Origin: Roseiarcus sp963742305
GTDB taxonomy: Bacteria; Pseudomonadota; Alphaproteobacteria; Rhizobiales; Beijerinckiaceae
DNA: 64,000 bases
Direction: 5' to 3'
NCBI GenBank assembly: GCA_963742305.1
Contig: CAVULN010000028.1
Location: 62,001 to 126,000 of the forward strand
Shown: in pieces, positions 28,598 to 38,111 of the stretch
Layout: each line of letters starts with the position of its first letter
How positions within the stretch are numbered: the first letter of the stretch is position 1
Made by a program: the position numbers and the translations under genes
Notes under the pieces: generated by a model
What the model was told of the DNA's origin: nothing
The model's input: the letters and a program-made list of their open reading frames with translations, nothing else
Database searches by the model: none

Positions 28598-29664
28598 TCA
28601 GTCCCGCCTTGCGTTCAGAGCCGACATGGCGGCCCGCGCGTCCGCCCACAGACGGCGGGTCAGCGCCTCCGCGCCCTCTTCGCGCGCGAGCGCCGCCGCT
28701 TCGCCCGCCCAGAGCGGGGAGAAGTCGCCGCTGCCGAGCTTCTCCGCCGCGGCCCTGAGCGGCGCGGCGGCGCCGGCGGCGAGGGGAAAGGGCGGCGCGT
28801 CGGCAGAGAGCGGACCGACCTCGGCCACGAACCGGTTGAGGAGACCGCGCGCGGGCCGGCCGGTGAAGACATTGGTCAGCCGCGTTGCGTCGTCGCGCGC
28901 GCTGGCGAGAGCCGAGCGGTGGATCGGGGTGATCGTCGCCTCCGGCGTCCTGAGATAGGCGGTGCCGATCTGGACCGCGTCGGCGCCGAGCGCGAAGGCC
29001 GCCGCGATCCCGCGTCCGTCGCTCACTCCCCCGGCCGCCACGACCGGCACGCTGACCGCGTCGCGCACCTGGGGCAGGAGGGCGAACAGGCCCGGCTGGG
29101 CGTCGACGTCGGCGGACAGGAACATCGCCCGATGCCCGCCCGCCTCGCGGCCCTGGGCGATCACTGCGTCGGCGCCATGGCTCTCGAGCCAGCGCGCCTC
29201 GGCGACGGTCGTCGCCGACGACAGGACGAGCGCGCCGGCCGCCTTGACGCGCGAAAGCAGGCGGAGCGGACGGGCAGGCCGAAATGGAAGCTCACCGCGG
29301 CCGGCCGCGCCTCCTCGATGACCGCGCACAAGGCCTCGCCGAAGGGCGCGCGTGCGGGGCCGGCGGATGGAGCCGGCGGATCGAGGCCGGCCTCGACATA
29401 GTAAGGCCGAAGCCGGGCGAGCCAGCGCGCCTCGATCTGAGGATCGGGCTTCGGCTCGGCATGGCAGAAGAAGTTCACGCTGAAGGGGGCGTCCGTCGCC
29501 TTTCTCACCGCCGCGATCTGCTCGCGCAGCCGGTCTGGCGTCAGCATGGCCGTCGGCAATGAGCCGAGACCGCCCGCCTTGCAGACGGCGATCGCCAGTT
29601 CGGCCCCCTGCGCGCCGGCCATCGGCGCCTGAATGACGGGAATCTTCGAGGGGAGGAAGGGCAT
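28598..29664 (-). CDS. Nitronate monooxygenase (2-nitropropane dioxygenase family), frameshifted in this sequence
   Basis: FMN-dependent TIM-barrel oxidoreductase of about 355 residues that oxidises alkyl nitronates. Features: IQAPMAGAQG at the N-terminus, SFHFGLP, the catalytic-region GREAGGHR and the phosphate-binding AAGGVSDGRGIAAA with GADAVQIGTAYL. One base is missing near 29268; with it restored, the FHFGLP and LLSRVKAAGALVLSS frames join. ATG at 29664 follows GAGGG. The gene converges on the nuclease gene. Probably an assembly deletion. Confidence 0.82.
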
Positions 29665-29702
29665 CGCGCGTTTCCCTCTTGGTTGTCGCCTTTGGCCGGC
29701 GA

Positions 29703-29755
29703 CTCACCCCCTCCGCCATGCTTCGCATGGTTCCCCTTCCCCGCAAAGCGGAGGA
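29703..29755. repeat. Short palindromic (REP-like) intergenic element
   Basis: CCATGC-TTC-GCATGG (29716-29730) and CCGC-AAA-GCGG (29740-29752) form two adjacent hairpins in the divergent space between the nitronate monooxygenase and xth genes. The motif order is typical of small dispersed palindromic elements. It may fold in the xth leader. Confidence 0.4.
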
Positions 29756-29775
29756 TAAGCGGCATGAGGAGAGCC

Positions 29776-30591
29776 ATGAGGATCGCAACCTTCAACGTGA
29801 ACGGAGTCAATGGCAGGCTGGCCAATCTTCTCCGCTGGCTCAAGGAGACGGCGCCCGACGTGGTCTGCCTGCAGGAGCTGAAGTCCGAGACGTTTCCCGT
29901 ACGCGCTGTCCGCGAAGCGGGATACGAGGCGCTCTGGCAAGGTCAGAAGAGCTGGAACGGAGTGGCGATTCTCGCCCGCGGCAAGCGGCTGATCGAAACG
30001 AGGCGCGCGCTGCCCGGCGACGACGGCGACATGCAAAGCCGCTACATCGAGGCCGCGGTCGACGGCGTCCTGATCGGCTGCCTCTACGCGCCCAACGGCA
30101 ATCCGGCGGGGAGCGAGAAATTCGATTCGAAGCTCCGGTGGTACGAGCGGCTGATCGCGCATGGCGCCGACCTTCTCGCGACCGGCGCGCCGGTCGCGCT
30201 CGTCGGCGACTATAACGTGATGCCGACCGAGCTCGACGTCTATAAGCCCGAACGATGGGTCAACGACGCCTTGTTTCGCGTGGAGGTCCGTGAGGCCTTC
30301 CGCCGCCTCACGGCGCAGGGCTGGACCGACGCGCTGAGAGCGCTTCATCCCGGCGAGCGCATCTACACCTTCTGGGATTATTTCCGGAACGCCTACGCGC
30401 GCGACGCCGGCCTGCGCATCGACCATCTGCTCCTGAGCCCGCCCGTCGCCGCGCGGCTGAAGGGCGCCGGCGTCGACCGCGCCGTGCGCGGCTGGGAGAA
30501 GGCGAGCGACCACGCGCCCGTCTGGATCGAGCTTGCGGACGGAGCGCCAGAGCGCCCGAAGCGAAAGGCCCGGCAGACGTCACAGGCGTAG
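29776..30591 (+). CDS. xth: Exodeoxyribonuclease III
   Basis: AP endonuclease/3'-5' exonuclease of base-excision repair, 271 residues. Endonuclease/exonuclease/phosphatase fold: MRIATFNVNGVN, the metal-binding LQELKSE, LVGDYNVMP and terminal SDHAPVW. The ATG at 29776 follows GAGGAG by four bases and is preferred to upstream starts within the palindromic region. Full length. Confidence 0.93.
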   Translation: MRIATFNVNGVNGRLANLLRWLKETAPDVVCLQELKSETFPVRAVREAGYEALWQGQKSWNGVAILARGKRLIETRRALPGDDGDMQSRYIEAAVDGVLIGCLYAPNGNPAGSEKFDSKLRWYERLIAHGADLLATGAPVALVGDYNVMPTELDVYKPERWVNDALFRVEVREAFRRLTAQGWTDALRALHPGERIYTFWDYFRNAYARDAGLRIDHLLLSPPVAARLKGAGVDRAVRGWEKASDHAPVWIELADGAPERPKRKARQTSQA

Positions 30592-30688
30592 CCCAAGCAC
30601 GCTTGCGCTGGGAGAACCAGCGCAAACCTCATCCCTTCCTTTCGCGGATCCCGCGCCGAAAGCCGGCGTGGGTTTTCGGCGCTTTCGC

Positions 30689-31204
30689 CTAGTAGGCGTA
30701 GGTGGGCGTGGCCGCATAGGCGTAGCCGGCGGGCTCTTCCATCGCGCCGCTGACCACATGGAAGGGCTCCCCGGCGACCGTGCCGGCCGCATGGAACGGC
30801 GCCGCGAACGGGGCGCTGTAGTAGGCGTAGCCGGGGCCGCCGAACAGCGCCGACACGCCGCCGAACACCCCGCCGAGGACGCCGCCCACGATGCCGCCTG
30901 CGCCGACAAAGACCGACTCGACCGCGTGCCCGGTCCCGCCCACGACGCTGCCCACCGCGCCGACCGGCCCCGTGGCGTAGACCGGCGCCGGCGCCACCAC
31001 CGGATGGACGACGATCTGACGGCCCTCGCGATAGTGGGCGGTGTGGCGATAGTGGGAATGCGCGTAGTGCGAATGCGCGGAACGCGTGTGCGTGTAGTGT
31101 CGTTGCCCGTAATGCTCCTGCGCCGAAGCGGGAGCGGCGACGGCGAACGCCAGCGTCGCCGCCCCGAGCGTCGCCACGGATAGACCAATCGTGCTGAATG
31201 ACAT
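30689..31204 (-). CDS. Secreted His/Tyr-rich and Gly-rich hypothetical protein
   Basis: 171 residues. A signal peptide (about residues 1-29, ending ASA) is followed by a histidine/tyrosine block (about 30-60) with repeats such as HYTHTRSAHSHYAHSHYRH. Then comes a Val/Gly/Ala stretch with glycine zippers (GGIVGGVLGGVFGG) that could insert into membrane, and a Tyr-ending tail. No known domain is recognised. The His block could bind metal. AGGAGG seven bases before ATG 31204 fixes the start. Confidence 0.65.
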   Translation of the reverse strand: MSFSTIGLSVATLGAATLAFAVAAPASAQEHYGQRHYTHTRSAHSHYAHSHYRHTAHYREGRQIVVHPVVAPAPVYATGPVGAVGSVVGGTGHAVESVFVGAGGIVGGVLGGVFGGVSALFGGPGYAYYSAPFAAPFHAAGTVAGEPFHVVSGAMEEPAGYAYAATPTYAY

Positions 31205-31425
31205 GAAACAACCTCCTGTGGGGCAAACTTCAACGTTACGCCCGTCAACAAATGAGAAAGAGAAATGGCTATCGTGTGACGCCCGGGCGGTCTTCACATT
31301 CTCGTGAACGGCTGCGAAGCCGCCCGATCGCTTTCAAAAGCCCAATCACGGGCCGGTTCGACCCCAAGCGGACGGTTGTCAGCCTGAACGCGGCAGGCTC
31401 CTGGCCCCCTGCCGCTGCAAACCCC

Positions 31426-32426
31426 TCACTCAGCGATGCGCAGAAGCTGCTTGCCCTCGTTACGGCCGTCGAACAGCCGGCGCAGCGCAGCCGGCGCGTT
31501 TTCCAGGCCGTGCTGCACGTCGACCTTGTACTTGATCTTGCCCGCCTGCACCCAGCCGGCGAGCGCGCCGATCGCCTCGTGGGCGCGGGGCAGGTAATCG
31601 AGGATGATGAAGCCTTCCATGCGTCCGCGCTGGGGGACCAGATTGAGGTAGTTCTTCGGTCCCGGCGCGGGTTCGGTCGCGTTGTAGTTCGCGATCCCGC
31701 CGCACAGGACCACCCGGCCGCGCATCGCGAGTCGCGCCAACGCCGCGTCGAGGACTGGGCCGCCGACATTGTCGAAGAAAATGTCGACGCCCTTGGGACA
31801 AAGCTCCTTCAGCCGCGCCGGAACGTTCTCCGCCTTGTAGTCGATCGCCGCGTCGAAGCCGGCCTCGTCAGTCGAGCCAGCGGCATTTCTCCGGCCCTCC
31901 CGCGACGCCGATGGCGCGGCAGCCCTTGATCTTCGCGATCTGCCCGACGACCGAGCCCGTCGCGCCGGCCGCGCCGGAAACGACGACGGTTTCGCCAGCG
32001 GCCGGCCGGCCGACATCGAGAAGGCCGAAATAGGCGGTCATCCCGGTCAGGCCGAGCGCGCTCATCGCGAGCTCGAGGGAGACGCCGGGCGGCAGCTTGT
32101 TGAGCTGGCCCTTGGGGTTCATGACCGACATAATCCTGCCAGCCGACAAGGCCGGACACGATGTCGCCGATTTTGAAATCGGGATGGTTCGACGCTTCGA
32201 TCCGGCCCGCGCCGATCGAGCGGACGACCTCGCCGATCCTGACCGCCGGCAGATAGGTGTCGAAGGCGATCCAGCCGCGCTGCGTCGGGTCGCAGGAGAG
32301 CATCAGGTTGCGCACCAGCGCCTGGCCCTCGCCGGGCGTCGGCGCTTCGGTCTCGACGAAATCGAAGTCGCTATCCTTGATCGCGCCCTCCGGACGGCGC
32401 GCGAGCAGCCACTGGCGGTTTTTCAT
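31426..32426 (-). CDS. NADP-dependent MDR-family oxidoreductase (alkenal/one reductase-like), two frameshifts in this sequence
   Basis: Zinc-free medium-chain dehydrogenase/reductase related to YncB/CurA and prostaglandin reductases, about 333 residues. It reads MKNRQWLLARRPEG, then LGLTGMTAYFGLLDVG, the nucleotide-binding SGAAGATGSVVGQIAK, and IFFDNVGGPVLDAAL. The frame breaks near 32130 (after GWQDY) and again near 31873, where an extra base interrupts CRWLTDEAGFDAAIDYK. Both joins are clean, so assembly indels are likely. GGAGGG precedes the ATG. Substrate unknown. Confidence 0.8.
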
Positions 32427-32498
32427 GGGTTCCCTCCGACGACGGATGGTCGTCATATCACGAGATGTGTCCAGCGGGCGGGCGCGCGCTCGCGCCCG

Positions 32499-33452
32499 CT
32501 AATCCCATTTCCGGTGGGCCCACATCCATTGTTCGGGCGCCTCGCGGATGAAGGCCTCGAACTGCGCCTGAAGCGCGGCCGTGCCCGCCGCGGCGTCGGC
32601 GGCCTGGTCGTCGGTGCGGGGGACCTCGACCCGCGCGGCGCGGATCACGAAGCGCACGTTCGGCTCGCGGAAGGCGGCGCCGGCGTAAAGCGGGAGCCCG
32701 GCCTTGCGGGCGAGCAGGGCGGGGAAGGGGGTCGAGAGCGCGGGCTTGCCGAAAAACGGCACGGCGGCGCCGTTGTCGTCGCGCAGGTCGGCGAGAAAGG
32801 CGGGATAGCCGCCATTCTTCGCCGTCTTCATAAGCGCCCGCGCGCTGACTGGCGTCTTCGGCAAGAGGCCCCCTTCGTAGAGGAAGGCGCGCAGCTTGCG
32901 CGTCTCTTCGTCGACGAGCGGGTTCGAGAGGCGCTGATAGACGCCGGTGAACGACACGCCCATGAGCCGGCTCGCATAGGCGACCAGCTCCCAGTTGCCG
33001 AGATGCAGGCCGCAGACCACGCAGGGGCCGCCGCGGATGATCTCCTCGAGCTGCTCCACCGGCTCGAAGCGGATCCGCCCCTGAGCGACGATCTCCTTCA
33101 GGTGGAACGATTCGGCGAAGGTGCGGCCGAGATTCTCCCACATGTCGGCCGCGATGCGCTTGCGCTCCGCGTCCGAAAGCTCGGGGTATGCGAGCCTGAG
33201 ATTGCTCAGCGCGCGCTCCTGCCGGTAAAGATGCGGGGCGATGAGGCGCCAGGCGAGACCCGAACTGCGCGAGACGGCTTCGAGGGGCAGGGCGGTCGCA
33301 GTCGCCTGCACGGCCCGGAATCCGAGATATTCCAGCCGGTGACGCAGGGGAGGCGAGCGGGTCATCCTTCGGCCAGATGTCGGAGCAGGGCCGAGGCGGC
33401 TGATTGCGATGGGGCCTGAGCTTCTGTCAAGCCGGGCTGGGGGTTCGGACAT
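32499..33452 (-). CDS. Lysophospholipid/lipid A acyltransferase (LpxL/HtrB-like)
   Basis: Inner-membrane acyltransferase of 317 residues of the lipid A biosynthesis lauroyl/myristoyl transferase family. The catalytic HLGNWE motif (His150, Glu155) and the closing EQWMWAHRKW segment are present. The ATG at 33452 follows AGGA; a later ATG at 33365 has its GAAGG directly abutting and is less likely. It could complete lipid A or acylate another lipid; the sequence does not distinguish these. Confidence 0.83.
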   Translation of the reverse strand: MSEPPARLDRSSGPIAISRLGPAPTSGRRMTRSPPLRHRLEYLGFRAVQATATALPLEAVSRSSGLAWRLIAPHLYRQERALSNLRLAYPELSDAERKRIAADMWENLGRTFAESFHLKEIVAQGRIRFEPVEQLEEIIRGGPCVVCGLHLGNWELVAYASRLMGVSFTGVYQRLSNPLVDEETRKLRAFLYEGGLLPKTPVSARALMKTAKNGGYPAFLADLRDDNGAAVPFFGKPALSTPFPALLARKAGLPLYAGAAFREPNVRFVIRAARVEVPRTDDQAADAAAGTAALQAQFEAFIREAPEQWMWAHRKWD

Positions 33453-33552
33453 CGAGGCTTCCTGCGGCCCTTGCAACTCCATGACGCGCTTCCTTCGGCG
33501 CGGGCGAGGCTATATGCGTGTCTGAGATAGAGACGCTTTGGAGTAAAGCGAT

Positions 33553-34344
33553 ATGGAGAAGGCGGTGGCGGGTGAAATGGCGGGCGTTCTGGAAACGCCC
33601 GGGCAGGGCCGGGAGTTCCCGGCGGTTCTCCAAAACGCCATCGACGCGATTGCTGGCGCCGAGGCGTTCCGCAAGCCCTATCCGCTCATCCGCTTTGAGA
33701 ACTTCTTCCCGGCCGACTTTTACGCCTGCCTCGTGCGGCGCTTTCCCGACGTCGACCGCTTCGCCGGGCTGAACGGCGACGGCACGCGGCGGGAATATGC
33801 GCTCTACGACGAGCGCAGCGACCCGGGCTCCGAGGAAGCCCGGGAGATCTGGGGAATCGTGCGCCGCGTCCTGTCGTCGGAGGAGATCGCCTCGGCCCTG
33901 CGCGAGAAGCTGGACGAAGGGTTCCGCATCCGCGCGAAGCGAAGCGGGGAGGGGTGGCCGGTGCCGATGCATCCCCGGCCCGTGCTCTACACCGACCTCA
34001 ACGGCTACGCGATCAAGCCGCATCCCGACACCCGCCGCAAGGTGCTCACGATGCAGATCTACCTGCCCTCGGACGAGAGCCAGCGCGAACTCGGCACGAC
34101 GATCTACAAGGTCTCGCCTTTGGGCGTGTTCGCGTGGAAATCCTACGGCCTGGTCAAGGAGCGGACCATGCCCTTCCTGCCCAATTCCGGCTACGCCTTC
34201 GTGGTCATCCACCCGGCCTATTCGCTCTTGCGCGCAAGCTGGCACGGGCGCGAGGCGATCTCGGTTCCCGTGGAGAAGCCCAGGCTCTCGATCCTCAACA
34301 CCTACTACCGCGACCCCGCGCCCGAGCGCACGGCGGAGATGTGA
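33553..34344 (+). CDS. 2-oxoglutarate/Fe(II) oxygenase-like protein
   Basis: 263 residues with a double-stranded beta-helix pattern. The iron motif appears as His157-x-Asp159 (IKPHPDTRRKVLTMQIYLP) with distal His231 and the 2-oxoglutarate-type Arg233 in SWHGRE. N-terminal helices contain YPLIRFENFFP, as in prolyl/aspartyl hydroxylase-like proteins. The hydroxylated substrate is unknown. It is divergent from the acyltransferase. Confidence 0.65.
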   Translation: MEKAVAGEMAGVLETPGQGREFPAVLQNAIDAIAGAEAFRKPYPLIRFENFFPADFYACLVRRFPDVDRFAGLNGDGTRREYALYDERSDPGSEEAREIWGIVRRVLSSEEIASALREKLDEGFRIRAKRSGEGWPVPMHPRPVLYTDLNGYAIKPHPDTRRKVLTMQIYLPSDESQRELGTTIYKVSPLGVFAWKSYGLVKERTMPFLPNSGYAFVVIHPAYSLLRASWHGREAISVPVEKPRLSILNTYYRDPAPERTAEM

Positions 34345-34369
34345 AGGGGAGCGCGTTAGCGTCCCGCGA

Positions 34370-34417
34370 CCTCGTCCTGAGCCGGCGGCGTAGCCGCCGT
34401 GTCGAAGGGCGCTCCAG
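34370..34417 (+). repeat. Palindromic repeat, copy 1 (flanks the GIY-YIG gene)
   Basis: A 48-bp element from CCTCGTCCTGAGCC through GTCGAAGGGCGCTCCAG with a central GGCGGC-GTA-GCCGCC hairpin. The same sequence, inverted and differing at two positions, lies at 34879-34927. This GTCCTGAG...GTCGAAGG pattern is typical of dispersed REP-like elements. Confidence 0.8.
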
Positions 34418-34465
34418 AGGACGCGAACGCTTCGGCTCTTGAGCCGAAGCGCATACGGTTGGCTG

Positions 34466-34738
34466 ATGGCCTCGCGGAGTGAAAGCCCCTTGAGTGGCGC
34501 TACGATTTATATTCTCCGTTGCTCGGACGGCAGCTATTACACGGGAATCACGCGCCGTCCCGTTGAAGAGCGTGTCGGCGAGCACGCGCTGGGCCTTCGT
34601 GAGGGCTATACTTTCGCCCGGCGCCCGGTGACGCTTGTTCATGCAGAAACCCATGAGCGCATCGACGAAGCGATCGCCGCTGAGCGGCGCATCAAAGGCT
34701 GGTCGAGGGCCAAGAAGGAAGCCTACATGCGCGGCTGA
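34466..34738 (+). CDS. GIY-YIG nuclease family protein (UPF0213/YhbQ-like)
   Basis: Single-domain protein of 90 residues. ATIYILRCSDGSYYTGITRR matches the GIY...YIG core (here IYI and YTG), followed by EERVGEH and a late AAERRIKGW with the metal-binding Glu. YhbQ-type proteins cut DNA at branched or single-stranded sites. The ATG at 34466 has a weak ribosome site. Inverted copies of a palindromic repeat lie on both sides and a third repeat follows, so a link between this nuclease and the repeats is plausible. Confidence 0.85.
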   Translation: MASRSESPLSGATIYILRCSDGSYYTGITRRPVEERVGEHALGLREGYTFARRPVTLVHAETHERIDEAIAAERRIKGWSRAKKEAYMRG

Positions 34739-34802
34739 TTTCGAAGCGCTGACGGTGCTGTCTCGTCGGCGCCCGAAGCCCCATTCGTGAACGGGTCACC
34801 GG

Positions 34803-34850
34803 CCTCATCCTGAAGGGCACTTTACGAAGGCGAAGGGCCTCGAAGGATGG
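34803..34850. repeat. REP-like repeat of a second type
   Basis: CATCCTGAAGGGC...GGGCCTCGAAGGATG: the outer CATCCT and AGGATG pair, with CTTCG-type inner bases. It resembles the CATCCTGAGGAGC...TCTCGAAGGATG repeats widespread in Rhizobiales. It lies 64 bp after the GIY-YIG stop. Confidence 0.6.
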
Positions 34851-34878
34851 CGCGCGCGAACATGGGCGTCGGCGTCCG

Positions 34879-34927
34879 CTGGAGCGCCCTTCGACTCGGC
34901 GGCTTACGCCGCCGGCTCAGGACGAGG
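34879..34927 (-). repeat. Palindromic repeat, copy 2 (inverted)
   Basis: Inverse of the 34370-34417 element (49 bp, one extra base in the loop GTAA). Together the copies bracket 34370-34927 around the GIY-YIG gene. The remaining bases to 35070 hold only the trpB leader. Confidence 0.8.
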
Positions 34928-35070
34928 TCCGAGGGTGCAGGAAGCCGCTCAACTCCGGCCGGGGCCGGGGGGTAGGCGCTCGCAATAAGCGGTTCTGCTC
35001 GTGCCGCTTTTCGTGTTAGAGCGCGAGCGCGGCGAGGGACCGGCGCGAACGGCCGGGGCAGGGAGGAATC

Positions 35071-36440
35071 ATGAGCGAGCAAACCAAATATCTCATGGGC
35101 GAGGAGAAGATTCCGCACGCCTGGTACAACATCGTCGCCGACCTGCCGGCGCCTCCGCCGCCGGTCCTGCACCCGGGAACGGGAAAGCCGGTCGGGCCGG
35201 ACGATCTTTCGCCCCTTTTTCCGATGGCGCTGATCGGCCAGGAGGTGAGCGGCGAACGGCATATCGAGATCCCGAAGCCGGTCCGCGACATCTATCGGCT
35301 GTGGCGCCCGACGCCTCTCTTTCGCGCCAGGCGGCTCGAGAAGGCGCTCGGCACGAGCGCGCGCATTTTCTACAAATACGAGGGCGTGAGCCCCGCCGGC
35401 AGCCACAAGCCCAACACCGCGGTCGCCCAGGCTTTCTACAACAAGCAGGAAGGGGTGACGAAACTCTCGACCGAGACGGGCGCGGGACAGTGGGGCTCCT
35501 CGCTCGCGTTCGCAGGCGCCCTGTTCGGCCTCGAAGTCAAAGTCTACATGGTCAGGGTCTCCTACAACCAGAAGCCCTACCGGCGGGCGCTGATGGAGAC
35601 CTATGGCGCGAAATGCGTTGCGAGCCCGAGCGACGAGACCGATTCCGGCCGAGCGATCCTGAAGGCGCATCCGGATTCGCCGGGCAGCCTCGGCATCGCG
35701 ATTTCGGAAGCCGTCGAGGTCGCGGCCAAGAATCCCGACACGAAATACGCTCTCGGCTCGGTGCTGAACCACGTGCTGATGCACCAGACCGTCATCGGCA
35801 TCGAGGCGATCGAGCAGATGGAGGCGGCCGGCGCCTATCCCGACATCGTGATCGGCTGCGCGGGCGGGGGCTCGAATTTCGCTGGGCTCGCCTTTCCGTT
35901 CATCGGCAAGAAGCTGCGCGACAAAAAGGACGTGCGGGTGATCGCGGTCGAGCCGGCCGCCTGTCCGTCGCTGACGCGCGGCAAATACGCGTTCGACTTC
36001 GGCGACACCGGCCATCTGACGCCGCTCGTCAAGATGCATACGCTGGGATCGGAGTTCATCCCGCCCGGCTTCCACGCGGGCGGCCTTCGCTATCACGGGA
36101 TGGCGCCGCTGGTCAGCCATTGCAAGGAACTGGGGCTGATCGAGGCTCGCGCCTATCACCAGACCCCGTGCTTCGAGGCGGGCGTCCAGTTCGCGCGGGA
36201 GGAAGGCATCGTGCCGGCCCCGGAAACGACCCATGCGATCCGCGCGGCGATCGACGAGGCGATGAAGGCGCAAGGCGGAGGGCAAGTCGCCGACCATCCT
36301 CTTCAACCTTTCCGGCCACGGCCATTTCGACATGCAGGCCTACACCGACTATTTCGCCGGCAAGCTTCGAGGACAGGGACTACGACCCGAAAGCGCTCGA
36401 AGCCTCGCTCGCCCATTTGCCGAAGGTGGCGGCGGAGTAG
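35071..36440 (+). CDS. TrpB-like (TrpB2) tryptophan synthase beta subunit, two frameshifts in this sequence
   Basis: PLP enzyme of about 455 residues, TrpB2 type (longer N-terminus than TrpB1), condensing indole and serine. PLP lysine is Lys113 in AGSHKPNT; the phosphate loop is CAGGGSNF. It is not next to trpA. Extra C at 36271 and again at 36368 shift the last 60 codons; without them the tail reads KSPTILFNLSGHGHFDMQAY to the stop at 36438. Two errors in one gene with an otherwise perfect frame point to assembly indels. GGGAGG precedes the ATG. Confidence 0.9.
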
Positions 36441-36531
36441 CGAGGGCGGGCAGGGCGGGATTGTTGGGTTCCTCGGGCGTTTCGACGATGCGGCCGATCT
36501 TGACTCGGGAAAAGTGACCCGGGAGGGAGCG

Positions 36532-38101
36532 ATGGCTAACTTCGTTATCGTGGGTGCAGGGTCCGCCGGCTGCGTGCTGGCGGCGCGACTGACCGAAGAT
36601 CCATCCATTGAAGTGACATTGATCGAGGCTGGCGGCGCGGACACTGACCCTGAGATCCATATTCCCGCGGCGCAATCGGCTCTCAGAAAGACGCACTGCG
36701 ACTGGGACTACATGAGCCAGCGCGAGCCCGGGCTGGATGGTCGATTCGTCTACCTGCCGCGCGGCAAGGTCTTAGGGGGGTCCAGTTCGATCAATGCGAT
36801 GGCCTACATCCGCGGCGCCCGCGCCGATTACGACAGCTGGGCGGCCGACGGCGCGAAGGGATGGAGTTATGACGATGTTTTACCCTACTTCCGCAAGTCG
36901 GAATCCAATGAGCGGGGAGAGGATCAGTTTCACGGGGCTTTAGGGCCTCTGTCGGTGTGCGACGGGAGGTCGCGACATCCTCTGACGGAAGCATTTGTCC
37001 GTGCGGCTGTCGAGGCAGGTTACGAGCTGAATTCAGATTTCAACGGCGCAAGCCAAGACGGCTTCGGGCGCTACCAATGCACCCAGCGGAATGGGATGCG
37101 TTGCAGCACGGCGGTGGCTTATCTGCGTCCCGCAATGAGCAGGGCGAATCTCAAGGTTTTCATCAACGCCCACGCAACGCGAATCTTGTTCGATCGGCAT
37201 CGCGCTTGCGGGGTGGAGTTCGCTCGCGACGGACGCCTTGAACAGGCTCATGCTGACACCGAGGTCATCCTGGCGGGCGGCGCGTATAATTCGCCGCAAT
37301 TGCTCATGCTTTCGGGGATCGGACCGGCGCCGGAGCTTGCCCGACTGGGGATTTCCGTGCGCGGCGATCTGCCGGTTGGCGTCGGCTTGCAGGATCACCC
37401 CATGGCCTGGCTGAGCTGGCATACCGAAACGGAGAGCCTGATAACGGCTGCGACTCCAGAGAATCATGCGCTCCTGCAGAACGAGGGCCGAGGACCATTG
37501 AGTTCGAATGGCGCGGAGGCGGGCGGCTTTGTCCGAACTCGCGCAGGGCTCCCCGCTCCCGATATTCAGTTCCATGTGGTTCCCGCGATTGTGTACGATG
37601 ATTATCAGGACGTGATCCCGGTTATGGAACATGGAGTGTCCCTGAGCCCTTGCGTGCTCAAACCACTCAGCCGCGGCAGAGTTGCGCTCCGAAACGTGAG
37701 CCCCTTCTCCAAACCGGCGATCGTGCACAATTACTACGCCGAACCCGCGGACCGCCGGAGCATGATCGAGGGCATCCGTGTCGGGTTGGGAATTGCGGCT
37801 CAACCGGCGATGCGGACGCACATAACGCGGCCATACAGCGTTCCGAAGTCCGACTCAGAAGCTGATATCTGGGAATACGTCCAGCGGTACACTCAAACCA
37901 TCTTCCATCCGACCAGCACCTGCGCGATTGGGCCGGTGGTGGACAACGAGCTCAGAGTTCACGGTTTTGAGGGGACTCCGAGTCGTGGACGCCTCCGTGA
38001 TGCCTAATGTCGTGCGCGGCAACACGAACGCGCCGACCATCATGATTGCCGAGAGGGCGGCTGACCTCATCCGCGACGCCGGGGTCCGGCGCGGAGCTTG
38101 A
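36532..38101 (+). CDS. GMC-family FAD oxidoreductase (choline dehydrogenase-like), one frameshift
   Basis: Glucose-methanol-choline oxidoreductase of about 522 residues. FAD motif VGAGSAGCVLAARL, GKVLGGSSSINAMAYIRG, SGIGPAPELARLGI, and the C-terminal active-site HPTSTCAIGPV and MPNVVRGNTNAPTIMIAERAA. An extra A at 37975 breaks the frame before RVVDASVMP. Base use is visibly less GC-rich than neighbours, especially 36890-37700, suggesting horizontal origin. GGGAGG precedes the ATG. The alcohol or aldehyde substrate is unknown; it is not PQQ-type methanol dehydrogenase. Confidence 0.85.
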
Positions 38102-38111
38102 AGCGTTCCCT

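Noticed and set aside
31330..31400. tRNA-like GGTTCGACC segment
   Set aside because: No cloverleaf can be drawn: the acceptor and anticodon stems do not pair.
35071..38007. A single open frame joining TrpB and the GMC oxidoreductase as one fusion protein
   Set aside because: It arises only because an extra base near the trpB end shifts the frame past its stop. In the corrected frame trpB ends at 36440, and the GMC gene has its own ribosome site and ATG at 36532.
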